Origin: Gammaproteobacteria bacterium
Lineage (GTDB): Bacteria; Pseudomonadota; Gammaproteobacteria; Chromatiales; Chromatiaceae
Direction of reading: 5' to 3'
DNA: 8,138 nt
NCBI GenBank assembly: GCA_024277555.1
Contig: JAJRUY010000013.1
Coordinates: forward strand, 1 to 8,138
A model generated the notes under the pieces. It saw only the letters and a list, made by a program, of their open reading frames with translations, was not told where the DNA came from and searched no databases. Positions 1 through 6,653 of the stretch are shown in pieces. How positions within the stretch are numbered: position 1 is the stretch's first letter; the number at the start of each line of letters is the position of its first letter. Position numbers and translations under genes: made by a program.

Positions 1-116
1 CAGCAGGGATAAAATTGCTATATCAGCACACCCATGTTCGGGGTAACTGAAAGCAGCGCAGCAAGATGTCAGGTCTGTAATCATGCGTCTTCGTAGAAAA
101 GCTGGCAGGATATGAG
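1..116. other. Non-coding sequence with no recognised gene
   Basis: Stop codons interrupt most frames. One minus-strand frame stays open from an ATG at 84 to the window edge, giving 28 residues that begin MITDLTSCCAAF. It has no convincing ribosome binding site and no family I recognise, so I do not call it a gene, although a gene start running off the left edge cannot be excluded. Positions 66-80 (tgtcaggtctgtaat) look like a degenerate copy of the ggtcaggtctttgat motif found intact at 172-186. Confidence 0.4.
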
Positions 117-171
117 TAAGCAACAGTAAGCAACAGTAAGCAACAGGGTCATAAGCAACAGTAAGCAACAG
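117..171. repeat. Five copies of a 10-bp unit (taagcaacag)
   Basis: The unit taagcaacag occurs perfectly at 117-126, 127-136, 137-146, 152-161 and 162-171. A 5-bp insertion, ggtca, separates the third and fourth copies. The last copy runs directly into ggtcaggtctttgattt, the left arm of a larger inverted repeat. The ggtca insertion is a fragment of that arm, which suggests that the block grew by slippage or by duplication of the arm edge. The unit length is not a multiple of three and no reading frame of interest crosses it, so it is a non-coding tandem repeat. Confidence 0.85.
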
Positions 172-223
172 GGTCAGGTCTTTGATTTATGATACCGTGG
201 GCAATAATATTTGAGTATTTATG

Positions 224-399
224 GGTACTGACCCGAATGGCACTTACTTAAGCGGAATCAGCCTCAAAAAACGCAGTTTCCGCCATTTTGGCGTATGCCA
301 GAATCCAGCTGTGATGCAGTTTGTTGAGGCTTCTGGATCCCGGCATGCGCCGGGATGACAGAGGTTTTGACTTAAGTAAGCGCCATTCGGTACTGACCC
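224..399. mobile_element. MITE-like element, 154 bp, with terminal inverted repeats and flanking direct repeats
   Basis: The body is 235-388. Its ends are gaatggcacttacttaag (235-252) and cttaagtaagcgccattc (371-388), inverted repeats that match at 17 of 18 positions. It is flanked by perfect 11-bp direct repeats, ggtactgaccc, at 224-234 and 389-399, as expected for a target site duplication. Because the flank edges are complementary, the boundary is ambiguous: 18-bp ends with 11-bp repeats, 19 with 9, or 20 with 7 all fit. There is no room for a transposase, so it would need one in trans. An 11-bp duplication fits IS4-type elements, but I do not assign a family. The interior carries one REPIN-like pair (280-361). 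Confidence 0.7.
280..361. repeat. REPIN-like pair of inverted palindromes, copy 1 (inside the MITE-like element)
   Basis: The left palindrome has the stem attttggc/gccagaat at 285-292 and 297-304 around the loop gtat. The right palindrome has the stem atcccggc/gccgggat at 337-344 and 349-356 around atgc. The left half resembles the reverse complement of the right half, including the gtcat-like outer edge, so the pair is itself an inverted repeat. This is how REPINs (paired REP sequences) are built. The left arm is more decayed than in the copies at 664 and 799, with gccattttgg where they have gtcattctgg or gtcattctga. Confidence 0.65.
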
Positions 400-477
400 C
401 TTTTCGCACTGCTTTTCGCAAACCGAAGAGTGACAGGTTCCGTAGGCACTGCTTCAACGACGATGGACCACAAATCA

Positions 478-519
478 AAGACCTGACCCTGTCCTGTGAA
501 GACCTGACCCTGTCCTGTG
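478..519. repeat. Two perfect 21-bp tandem copies
   Basis: Positions 478-498 and 499-519 are identical. Each contains agacctgaccctgtcctg, the right arm of the outer inverted repeat with a short extension. The second copy lacks the upstream aaatca part, so it is a partial duplication of the arm. After a 14-bp stretch (520-533) the full arm appears again from 534. Confidence 0.8.
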
Positions 520-533
520 CATCCTGCTCTGTG

Positions 534-576
534 CAAATCAAAGACCTGACCCTGTCCTGCTCCTGTCCTGCTCCTG
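534..576. repeat. Second full right arm followed by an 11-bp tandem duplication
   Basis: Positions 534-559 repeat 471-496 exactly. The tail is tcctgctcctg at 555-565, duplicated perfectly at 566-576. It then changes abruptly into ttgaggtttctgg, sequence that belongs to the REP-type repeat at 586. This abrupt change is a junction between two repeat families. Confidence 0.7.
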
Positions 577-585
577 TTGAGGTTT

Positions 586-614
586 CTGGATCCCGGCATG
601 CGCCGGGATGACAG
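586..614. repeat. Lone REP-type palindrome (right half without its partner)
   Basis: The stem atcccggc/gccgggat lies at 590-597 and 602-609, with ctgg before and gacag after. It is the same sequence as at 333-361 and nearly the same as at 717-745 and 852-880. Those three have an inverted partner about 50 bp upstream. Here the partner is absent and its place is taken by the tcctg-rich tandem sequence at 555-576, so this copy looks truncated at about 575. Confidence 0.7.
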
Positions 615-663
615 GGGGTGTGCGTTCCCACGCACGAGCATGGGAATGAGGGAAAAGCCCTTT
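615..663. repeat. Hairpin spacer unit, copy 1
   Basis: This unit carries gtgtgcgttcccacgc and a weak hairpin, ttccca (625-630) with tgggaa (641-646). It ends in gaaaagccctt. The same module follows the other two right-hand palindromes (746-798 and from 881). In this copy the middle reads cgcacgagca instead of cgcgggagca. Confidence 0.65.
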
Positions 664-798
664 CCGTCATTCTGGCGTATGCCAAAATCTATCTGTGACA
701 CGGTTTGTTGAGGTTTCTGGATCCCGGCATACGCCGGGATGACAGGGGTGTGCGTTCCTACGCGGGAGCATGGGAACGAGGGGAGGGGAAAAGCCCTT
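664..798. repeat. 135-bp composite repeat unit: REPIN-like pair plus hairpin spacer, copy 2
   Basis: The unit has three parts. The left palindrome (664-690) has a loop gtat and a slightly decayed stem, attctggc/gccaaaat. After a spacer containing tttgttgagg comes the right palindrome (717-745) with stem atcccggc/gccgggat around atac. The hairpin spacer module (746-798) has gttcc (754-758) opposite ggaac (773-777). The next unit begins exactly 135 bp later and differs at about seven positions over the first 118 bp, so this is a recent or actively homogenised tandem duplication. Stops and the palindromic structure argue against coding function. Confidence 0.75.
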
Positions 799-916
799 CC
801 GTCATTCTGACGTATGCCAGAATCCATCTGTAACGCGGTTTGTTGAGGTTTCTGGATCCCGGCATACGCCGGGATGACAGGGGTGTGCGTTCCCACGCGG
901 GAGCATGGAAACGAGG
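799..916. repeat. Composite repeat unit, copy 3 (truncated at its right end)
   Basis: The left palindrome is at 799-826 and the right palindrome at 852-880, with stem atcccggc/gccgggat and loop atac. The hairpin spacer starts at 881. The match to the 664 unit fades after gcatggaaacgagg (about 916), and the remaining 34 bp to the folC stop are unique. In the reading direction of folC this unit is the first structure after the gene. Its stable GC-rich hairpins could stabilise the 3' end of the transcript or slow RNA polymerase. There is no T-tract, so it is not a standard intrinsic terminator. Confidence 0.75.
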
Positions 917-950
917 AGTGATTCCGTGACGCCGACGGCTGCGGCATATA

Positions 951-2267
951 TCAAGTCTGGGCAGCAAGATATGCCAGTGCTGCCGCTACGGTGAAAAACG
1001 AACCGAACACCACTATACGGTCACCGGCGACCACTTCGGCAGACACCGCCCGCAGGGCGCTGGAAAGCGTGTCGTGGGTGTGGAACAGTGGCGCCGGTGA
1101 TACCGTTTCAGCCACCTCGGCCAGTGTTTCAGCCGTCAGGCCGCGGGCATCTTCGATTGTGGCGAAATGCCATTGGTCGATGTGCTTGTGCATCAGCTTC
1201 AGCACCGTGGCCACATCCTTATCCTGTAACATCCCCAAGACGGCCAATGTGCGGCCTGCGACCGGGCGTTCCTGCAACTGCTGCTTCAGGGCGGCTACGG
1301 CATGGGGATTGTGCGCCACATCCAGAACCCACTGAATGCCCTGCTTCTCCAGCAACTGCTGTCTGCCGGTGAGCCTGGCTGTTTCAAGCCCTTGAGCAAC
1401 GGCCTTGTCGTCCAGCGGCAAGGTTTTACGCAGCAGATCCAGCGCCATGATGACGCCGGATGCATTGTCCAGTTGATGCCGCCCCGGAAGATTGGGAAAA
1501 GGCAAGGCATCGAGGGTTCGTGAGGGGCCGCACCAGCTCCAGTTTTCCACACTGGCCTGATAGTGGAACTCCCTGCCGTTGACATACAGGGGCGTCTGCC
1601 GTTGTTTCGCCTGTTCGGCGATGCTGGCCGGCATATCGCTCCCGGAAAACACAGCGGGCTTCCCGCTGCGCAAGATACCTGCTTTTTCGCGACCGATGCT
1701 TTCCCGGTCGTCCCCCAGCCAGTGCTGATGATCAAGGGCGATGCTGGTGATCAGGGCCAGATCCGCGTCGATGATGTTCACCGCGTCCAGCCGCCCCCCC
1801 AGACCCACTTCCAGCAGCACCACATCCGGTTTTTCTTGAGCGAATACAGTGAGCGCGGCCAGCGTGCCAAATTCAAAATAAGTCAGGGGGAGTTCGCCGC
1901 GCGCCTGATCGATGACCTCGAAGGCTGCCATGATTTTCTCATCCGGAACGGGAACGGCATCAAGGCGGATGCGCTCATTGTAGCGCAGCAAATGGGGCGA
2001 TGTATAACTGCCGGTGCTGTAGCCGGCTGCCCGGAATATGGCTTCGAACAAAGCAACGGTCGATCCTTTGCCGTTGGTGCCGGCAATGCTGATGGCCGTG
2101 CTGGCAGAAAGATCAGGGTGCTTCAGCCGTTGCCAGACCTGATTGACGCGCTCCAGGCCCAGATCGATGGTTTTGGGATTCAAGCTTTCCTGCCAGGTCA
2201 GCCAGTCTTCGAGTGTGGGGAATCTCATGGAAAACGGGGTCGGAGTCGCCGCTGGCAACTCCGACAC
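951..2267 (-). CDS. folC: Bifunctional folylpolyglutamate synthase / dihydrofolate synthase
   Basis: FolC is an ATP-dependent cytoplasmic ligase. It adds glutamate to dihydropteroate to make dihydrofolate and extends the polyglutamate tail of folates. The protein has 438 residues (E. coli has 422) and looks complete. Visible motifs are the P-loop GTNGKGST (63-70), the SYTSPHLLRYNERI loop (about 87-100), LEVGLGGRLDAVN (152-164), LDHQHWLG (178-185), REKAGI with the lysine that is carbamylated in the family (K195), LPGRHQLDNA (260-269) and DVAHNPHA (316-323). The C-terminus, FGSFFTVAAALAYL, is typical. The start is GTG, 10 bp after the accD stop, with only a weak GCAGG abutting it. An ATG at 2228 (residue 14, MRFPTLEDWL) is the alternative and also lacks a clear ribosome site. 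It is the last gene of the block. Function is certain, the start is not. Confidence 0.96.
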   Translation of the reverse strand: MSELPAATPTPFSMRFPTLEDWLTWQESLNPKTIDLGLERVNQVWQRLKHPDLSASTAISIAGTNGKGSTVALFEAIFRAAGYSTGSYTSPHLLRYNERIRLDAVPVPDEKIMAAFEVIDQARGELPLTYFEFGTLAALTVFAQEKPDVVLLEVGLGGRLDAVNIIDADLALITSIALDHQHWLGDDRESIGREKAGILRSGKPAVFSGSDMPASIAEQAKQRQTPLYVNGREFHYQASVENWSWCGPSRTLDALPFPNLPGRHQLDNASGVIMALDLLRKTLPLDDKAVAQGLETARLTGRQQLLEKQGIQWVLDVAHNPHAVAALKQQLQERPVAGRTLAVLGMLQDKDVATVLKLMHKHIDQWHFATIEDARGLTAETLAEVAETVSPAPLFHTHDTLSSALRAVSAEVVAGDRIVVFGSFFTVAAALAYLAAQT

Positions 2268-2277
2268 CTGCAGAAAC

Positions 2278-3141
2278 TCAGGCGCAGGCGGAAGCGTGAT
2301 TGAGTATGCTCAGAACATTATGGAGGCGATCCCGCATCTGTTCCCTGGGCACGATCATGTCGATGGCACCATGCTCAAGAAGAAACTCACTGCGCTGAAA
2401 ACCTTCGGGCAGTTTTTCACGCACGGTTTGTTCGATGACCCTTGGCCCGGCGAAGCCAATCAGGGCACCGGGTTCTGCCACATTCACATCCCCGAGCATG
2501 GCGAGACTGGCGGAAACACCGCCCATGGTCGGGTCGGTCATCACGGAAATATATGGAATACCCTTGTCCGCCATGCGTTTCAGCACCGCTGACGTTTTAG
2601 CCATTTGAAACAGGGAAAACAGGGATTCTTGCATCCGCGCACCACCGCTGGCAGAAAAACACACGAAGGGAATGCGCTTCTCCAGTGCAATATTGGCGCC
2701 GCGCACGAAGCGTTCACCCACCACGGAACCCATGGATCCGCCCATGAATCTGAATTCGAAGGCAGCCGCCACCAGATCCATGCCCTTGAGTTTGCCACGC
2801 ATCACGATCAGCGCATCTTTCTCTTCCGTGGCTTTTTGCGCCGCGGTGAGGCGATCCTTGTATTTCTTGCTGTCCTTGAACTTCAGCGGGTCTTCCGCCT
2901 GCAGGTTTGCAGCGATCTCTTGCCTTGATTCCTTGTCCAGAAACAGTTCCAGACGGCGCCGTGCGCCAATGCGATTGTGATGCCCGCATTTCGGGCAGAC
3001 ATCCATGTTTCTTTCCATCTCTGCACGATACAGGATGGCGCCACAGCCAGGGCATTTGTTCCACAGGCCTTCGGGCACGGCCTTTTTGGCACTGCCTTCG
3101 GTGCGGATAACACTGGGGAGTAGTTTGTCAAACCAGCTCAT
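2278..3141 (-). CDS. accD: Acetyl-CoA carboxylase, carboxyltransferase beta subunit
   Basis: AccD pairs with AccA to move the carboxyl group from carboxybiotin on AccB to acetyl-CoA, giving malonyl-CoA, the committed step of fatty acid synthesis. The protein has 287 residues, slightly shorter than E. coli AccD (304). An N-terminal four-cysteine zinc ribbon is intact (C30, C33, C49, C52; KCPGCG and VCPKCG). The crotonase-like carboxyltransferase core follows, with GGSMGSVVGER (134-144), SASGGARMQES (163-173), DPTMGGVSAS (203-212) and FAGPRVIEQT (230-239). The ATG start is preceded by GAGGT with a 6-bp spacer. It lies 30 bp after trpA and 10 bp before folC, so its expression is probably tied to the same transcript. 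No anomaly was seen. Confidence 0.97.
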   Translation of the reverse strand: MSWFDKLLPSVIRTEGSAKKAVPEGLWNKCPGCGAILYRAEMERNMDVCPKCGHHNRIGARRRLELFLDKESRQEIAANLQAEDPLKFKDSKKYKDRLTAAQKATEEKDALIVMRGKLKGMDLVAAAFEFRFMGGSMGSVVGERFVRGANIALEKRIPFVCFSASGGARMQESLFSLFQMAKTSAVLKRMADKGIPYISVMTDPTMGGVSASLAMLGDVNVAEPGALIGFAGPRVIEQTVREKLPEGFQRSEFLLEHGAIDMIVPREQMRDRLHNVLSILNHASACA

Positions 3142-3147
3142 GGATAT

Positions 3148-3152
3148 ACCTC
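3148..3152 (-). promoter_or_regulatory. Ribosome binding site of accD
   Basis: On the minus strand GAGGT lies 6 bp before the accD ATG, inside the 30-bp trpA/accD gap. It is a good match to the 16S rRNA tail and supports the ATG at 3141. Confidence 0.75.
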
Positions 3153-3171
3153 AATGGTTCGGAAATGACGC

Positions 3172-3974
3172 TCAGTTGGCATCCATGGCCGTGCGCATTT
3201 CCTGAAGCAGTTGCTTAAGTTCCGCGCCTATCTTATCAGGTTTGCTGATATTTGCCTCTATTCTGGAAACCAGGGCGCTGCCCACTACTACCGCATCGGC
3301 AATTTTCGCCATGGCAGCAGCCATCTGCGCATCCTTGATGCCAAAACCCACACCCAGGGGCATATCTGTTACCTCGCGGATTTCCTTGAGCTTTGCTGCT
3401 ACCTCGTCCAGCACCAGATTGGCGGAGCCAGTTACGCCTTTCAATGAAACATAGTAAACAAATCCGCTGGCGGCATCGGCGATCATTTCCAAGCGCTGAC
3501 GATGGCTGGTGGGCGCAGCCAGAAAAACTGCATCCAGTGCTTCTGCGCGCAAAGCCTGAACCAGATCATGACTTTCCTCGGGAGGAACGTCCACCGTCAG
3601 GGCACCATCCACACCGGCCTGCGCCGCGCTGCGGGCGAACTCCTCATAGCCCATGACCTCAATGGGGTTGAGATAGCCCATCAGAATCACCGGCGTTTGC
3701 TCATTGGTACGGCGGAAGGCTTCAACCATGCCGAATACGTCGCGCAGGGATACATGATGCTTCAGCGCCCTCTCACTGGCGCGCTGAATCACGGGTCCAT
3801 CTGCCATGGGATCGGAAAAAGGCACGCCAAGTTCGATAATATCCGCCCCGGCTTCCACCAGATCATGCATGAATCCTACGGTCAGGTCGGGATGTGGATC
3901 TCCTGCGGTGATGAACGGCAGCAAGGCGGTGCGGCCACGGTTTTTCAGGTCGGCAAAACAGGCACTGATACGAC

Positions 3975-3978
<4 letters not shown>
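3172..3978 (-). CDS. trpA: Tryptophan synthase alpha subunit
   Basis: TrpA cleaves indole-3-glycerol phosphate to indole and glyceraldehyde 3-phosphate. Indole then passes through a tunnel to TrpB in the alpha2-beta2 complex. The protein has 268 residues, the same length as the E. coli enzyme, in a TIM-barrel fold. Catalytic E49 and D60 are at the standard positions in IIELGVPFSDPMADGP. D56, which contacts TrpB, and T183 in loop 6 (GVTGS) are also present. The phosphate-binding GVGFGI is at 209-214. The frame is open far upstream inside trpB, but the ATG at 3978 overlaps the trpB stop as ATGA and has GAGGG 9 bp upstream, so that start is well supported. The overlap implies translational coupling with trpB, as is usual for these partner subunits. 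Confidence 0.97.
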
Positions 3979-5159
<1,181 letters not shown>

Positions 5160-5172
5160 ATTCGTGAATGAT

Positions 5173-5796
5173 TCATTCTTCTCCAAGCTGCACACCTCGC
5201 ATGAATTTCTGCATCTTTTGTTTGTCCTTGATTCCCTTCCCTGCTTCCACGCCCCCGCTTACATCCACTGCCCAAGGCCGCACCCGGCGTATGGCTTCAC
5301 TGACGTTCTCCGGCGTCAGCCCGCCGGCGAGTATGATCTTTCCCACCAGATGTTCGGGAACACGATCCCAGTCGAAAGCTTCTCCGGTTCCTCCCGGTAC
5401 GCCGGGGCGGTAGGCGTCCAGGAGCAAGGCAGATGCCTGCTCATAGTCCCTGGCCAGTCTGTCCAGATCCACGTCATCCTTCATGCGAATCGCCTTGATC
5501 CAGGGACGTCCATGTTGTACACAGTAGGCTGGGGTTTCATTACCGTGAAACTGAATCCGGTCAATTTGCACCTTCTGCATCACTTCCGCGATACTCTCCC
5601 GGTCTGCATCCACAAACAAGGCAACGGTAGTTACAAATGGAGGAAGCTCCGCCACAATCCGGCGAGCCTGTTCCACGCCAATATTTCTTGGACTGGGCGG
5701 ATAAAACACAAAGCCCAGCGCGTCGGCGCCGGCATTTACCGCCGCCATGGCATCTTCCAGGCGAGTGATGCCGCAAATTTTTACTCGGGTGCGCAT
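5173..5796 (-). CDS. trpF: Phosphoribosylanthranilate isomerase
   Basis: TrpF converts N-(5-phosphoribosyl)anthranilate to the CdRP intermediate by an Amadori rearrangement, two steps before tryptophan synthase. The protein has 207 residues, the normal size for a stand-alone TrpF (in E. coli it is fused to TrpC). It is a TIM barrel with the general base C8 in VKICGIT, the general acid D127 in LLLDAYRPGVPGGTG, and the phosphate-binding IILAGGLTPENV (154-165) and VDVSGGVE (177-184). The more common form of the last motif is DVSSGVE, and the G is a tolerated variant. The ATG follows the truA stop by 9 bp and has no recognisable ribosome site, so it probably depends on translational coupling with truA. 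The trpE, trpG, trpD and trpC genes are not in the window. Confidence 0.96.
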   Translation of the reverse strand: MRTRVKICGITRLEDAMAAVNAGADALGFVFYPPSPRNIGVEQARRIVAELPPFVTTVALFVDADRESIAEVMQKVQIDRIQFHGNETPAYCVQHGRPWIKAIRMKDDVDLDRLARDYEQASALLLDAYRPGVPGGTGEAFDWDRVPEHLVGKIILAGGLTPENVSEAIRRVRPWAVDVSGGVEAGKGIKDKQKMQKFMRGVQLGEE

Positions 5797-5805
5797 AGGG
5801 CGGGA

Positions 5806-6594
5806 TTATAACATCAGCAAGCCGGCATCCCGGGTAATTGCCGGAATTTCATATTGCGCTTCATAGTCCACCTGATGGAAATACAGGCCATCGGCTGCGG
5901 CTGTCATGCCTCCCAGTCTCCTGTCCCGGTGCGCCAGCACTTCTGCGGCCCAGTCCGGATCCCGTTCTCCTGAGCCTATGGCGATCAGCACACCAGCAAT
6001 GTTTCTTACCATATGGTGCAAAAAACCGTCCGCATGAACTTCCATGACCACCAGATCGCCATGGCGGGTCACTTTCAGGGAATGCAGGTTTCTCACCGGG
6101 CTTTTCGCCTGGCAATGTACGGTACGGTAGCTGGTGAAATCATGTCTACCCTGCAGCACCTGTCCTGCCTGGTGCATAAGGGCGGCATCCAGAGGGCGAT
6201 GTACCCAGGTTACCCGCCTGGAAAGGATTGCAGGGCGACTCATGCGGTTCAATATAAAATACCGGTAGGTTCTCCCCCGGGCGGAAAAACGCGCATGGAA
6301 CTCCTGGGGCACCTCTTTCGCCCAGAGTACGCTGACATCTGCTGGCAACTTGATATTGGTGCCCATCACCCAGCCGTGCGGGGGACGCAGGGCATCCGTA
6401 TCAAAATGAATAACCTGGGCATTGGCGTGTACGCCGGTATCGGTGCGGCCCGCAGCATAAACCTGAATCTGTTGATCAGCCACGGAGGAAAGCGCTTGCT
6501 CCACCGCTAGCTGTATGGTGCGTACACCACTCTTCTGGGTTTGCCAGCCATGGAAATGACTGCCGTTGTATTCAACCCCTAATGCGACCCTCAC
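5806..6594 (-). CDS. truA: tRNA pseudouridine(38-40) synthase TruA
   Basis: TruA makes pseudouridine at positions 38-40 in the anticodon stem-loop of many tRNAs. From the chosen GTG the protein has 262 residues and begins VRVALGVEYNGSHFHGWQ (first residue read as Met), the usual N-terminus of the family. The catalytic aspartate is D52 in AAGRTDTGVHA. Other family stretches are FHARFSARGRTYRY (99-112), GFLHHMVRNIAG (190-201) and AAADGLYFHQVDY (232-244). The frame is open upstream to an ATG at 6639, giving 15 more residues, but that extension is encoded by the fimV terminator hairpin and is not family-like. A perfect GGAGG with a 4-bp spacer precedes the GTG at 6594. It follows fimV and precedes trpF by 9 bp, a conserved gammaproteobacterial order. 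Confidence 0.95.
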   Translation of the reverse strand: MRVALGVEYNGSHFHGWQTQKSGVRTIQLAVEQALSSVADQQIQVYAAGRTDTGVHANAQVIHFDTDALRPPHGWVMGTNIKLPADVSVLWAKEVPQEFHARFSARGRTYRYFILNRMSRPAILSRRVTWVHRPLDAALMHQAGQVLQGRHDFTSYRTVHCQAKSPVRNLHSLKVTRHGDLVVMEVHADGFLHHMVRNIAGVLIAIGSGERDPDWAAEVLAHRDRRLGGMTAAADGLYFHQVDYEAQYEIPAITRDAGLLML

Positions 6595-6598
6595 TTTT

Positions 6599-6603
6599 CC
6601 TCC
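6599..6603 (-). promoter_or_regulatory. Ribosome binding site that decides the truA start
   Basis: GGAGG on the minus strand is followed by AAAA and GTG. It lies directly after the T-rich tail of the terminator at 6604-6630. It favours the GTG at 6594 over the ATG at 6639, which has only weak sequence before it. Confidence 0.8.
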
Positions 6604-6630
6604 AAAAGACAAGGGCGCCGAAGCGCCCTT
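6604..6630 (-). terminator. Intrinsic terminator after fimV
   Basis: On the minus strand an 8-bp perfect stem (AAGGGCGC/GCGCCCTT, 6611-6630) closes a TTCG tetraloop and is followed by GTCTTTT (6604-6610). The fimV stop is 23 bp upstream. The U-tract is short and interrupted, so some read-through into truA is likely. I see no convincing sigma-70 promoter between the fimV stop and truA, so the downstream genes may depend partly on read-through or on a promoter inside fimV. Confidence 0.75.
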
Positions 6631-6653
6631 TGAAATCATTCAACACAGAAAAA

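Larger units (their letters stand above)
168..492. mobile_element. Outer inverted-repeat element with 21-bp perfect arms (putative)
   Basis: Positions 168-188 (core cagggtcaggtctttgattt) are the exact reverse complement of 472-492. A second copy of the right arm lies at 535-555. The two right copies are direct repeats over 26 bp (471-496 and 534-559). The span between the arms is 325 bp and contains the smaller element at 224-399. Without that element and one direct repeat, about 160 bp would remain. No transposase gene lies inside. From memory, motifs of the GGGTCAGGTCTT type are common beside IS200-like (RAYT) transposases in proteobacteria, so this may be a non-autonomous derivative. That link is inference. 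What is seen directly is only the perfect inverted repeat. Confidence 0.5.

Noticed and set aside
1..84. Minus-strand partial ORF running off the left edge (MITDLTSCCAAF...)
   Set aside because: Only 28 residues, no ribosome site, no recognised family, and adjacent to low-complexity repeats. It stays undecided without more sequence.
280..916. CRISPR array
   Set aside because: The repeats recur every 131-135 bp or more, the sequence between them is itself repeated, and there are no unique 30-40-bp spacers or cas genes.
917..950. Intrinsic terminator of folC
   Set aside because: The gccgacggctgcggc stretch can form only a weak stem and there is no T-tract. The nearby REP-type hairpins also lack a T-tract.
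248..967. Four open frames of 69-191 residues over the repeat zone (248-685, 321-611, 372-947 and 758-967)
   Set aside because: Their translations are the repeats themselves (for example VGTHTPVIPAYAGIQ and SSRRMPGSR recurring). Such peptides are well-known false ORFs from palindromic intergenic repeats.
1563..2303. 246-residue plus-strand ORF opposite folC
   Set aside because: It is antisense to conserved FolC motifs, with no ribosome site and no recognisable domain.
6595..6639. Longer truA starting at the ATG at 6639
   Set aside because: The added 15 residues are encoded by the fimV terminator hairpin, and GGAGG points to the GTG at 6594.
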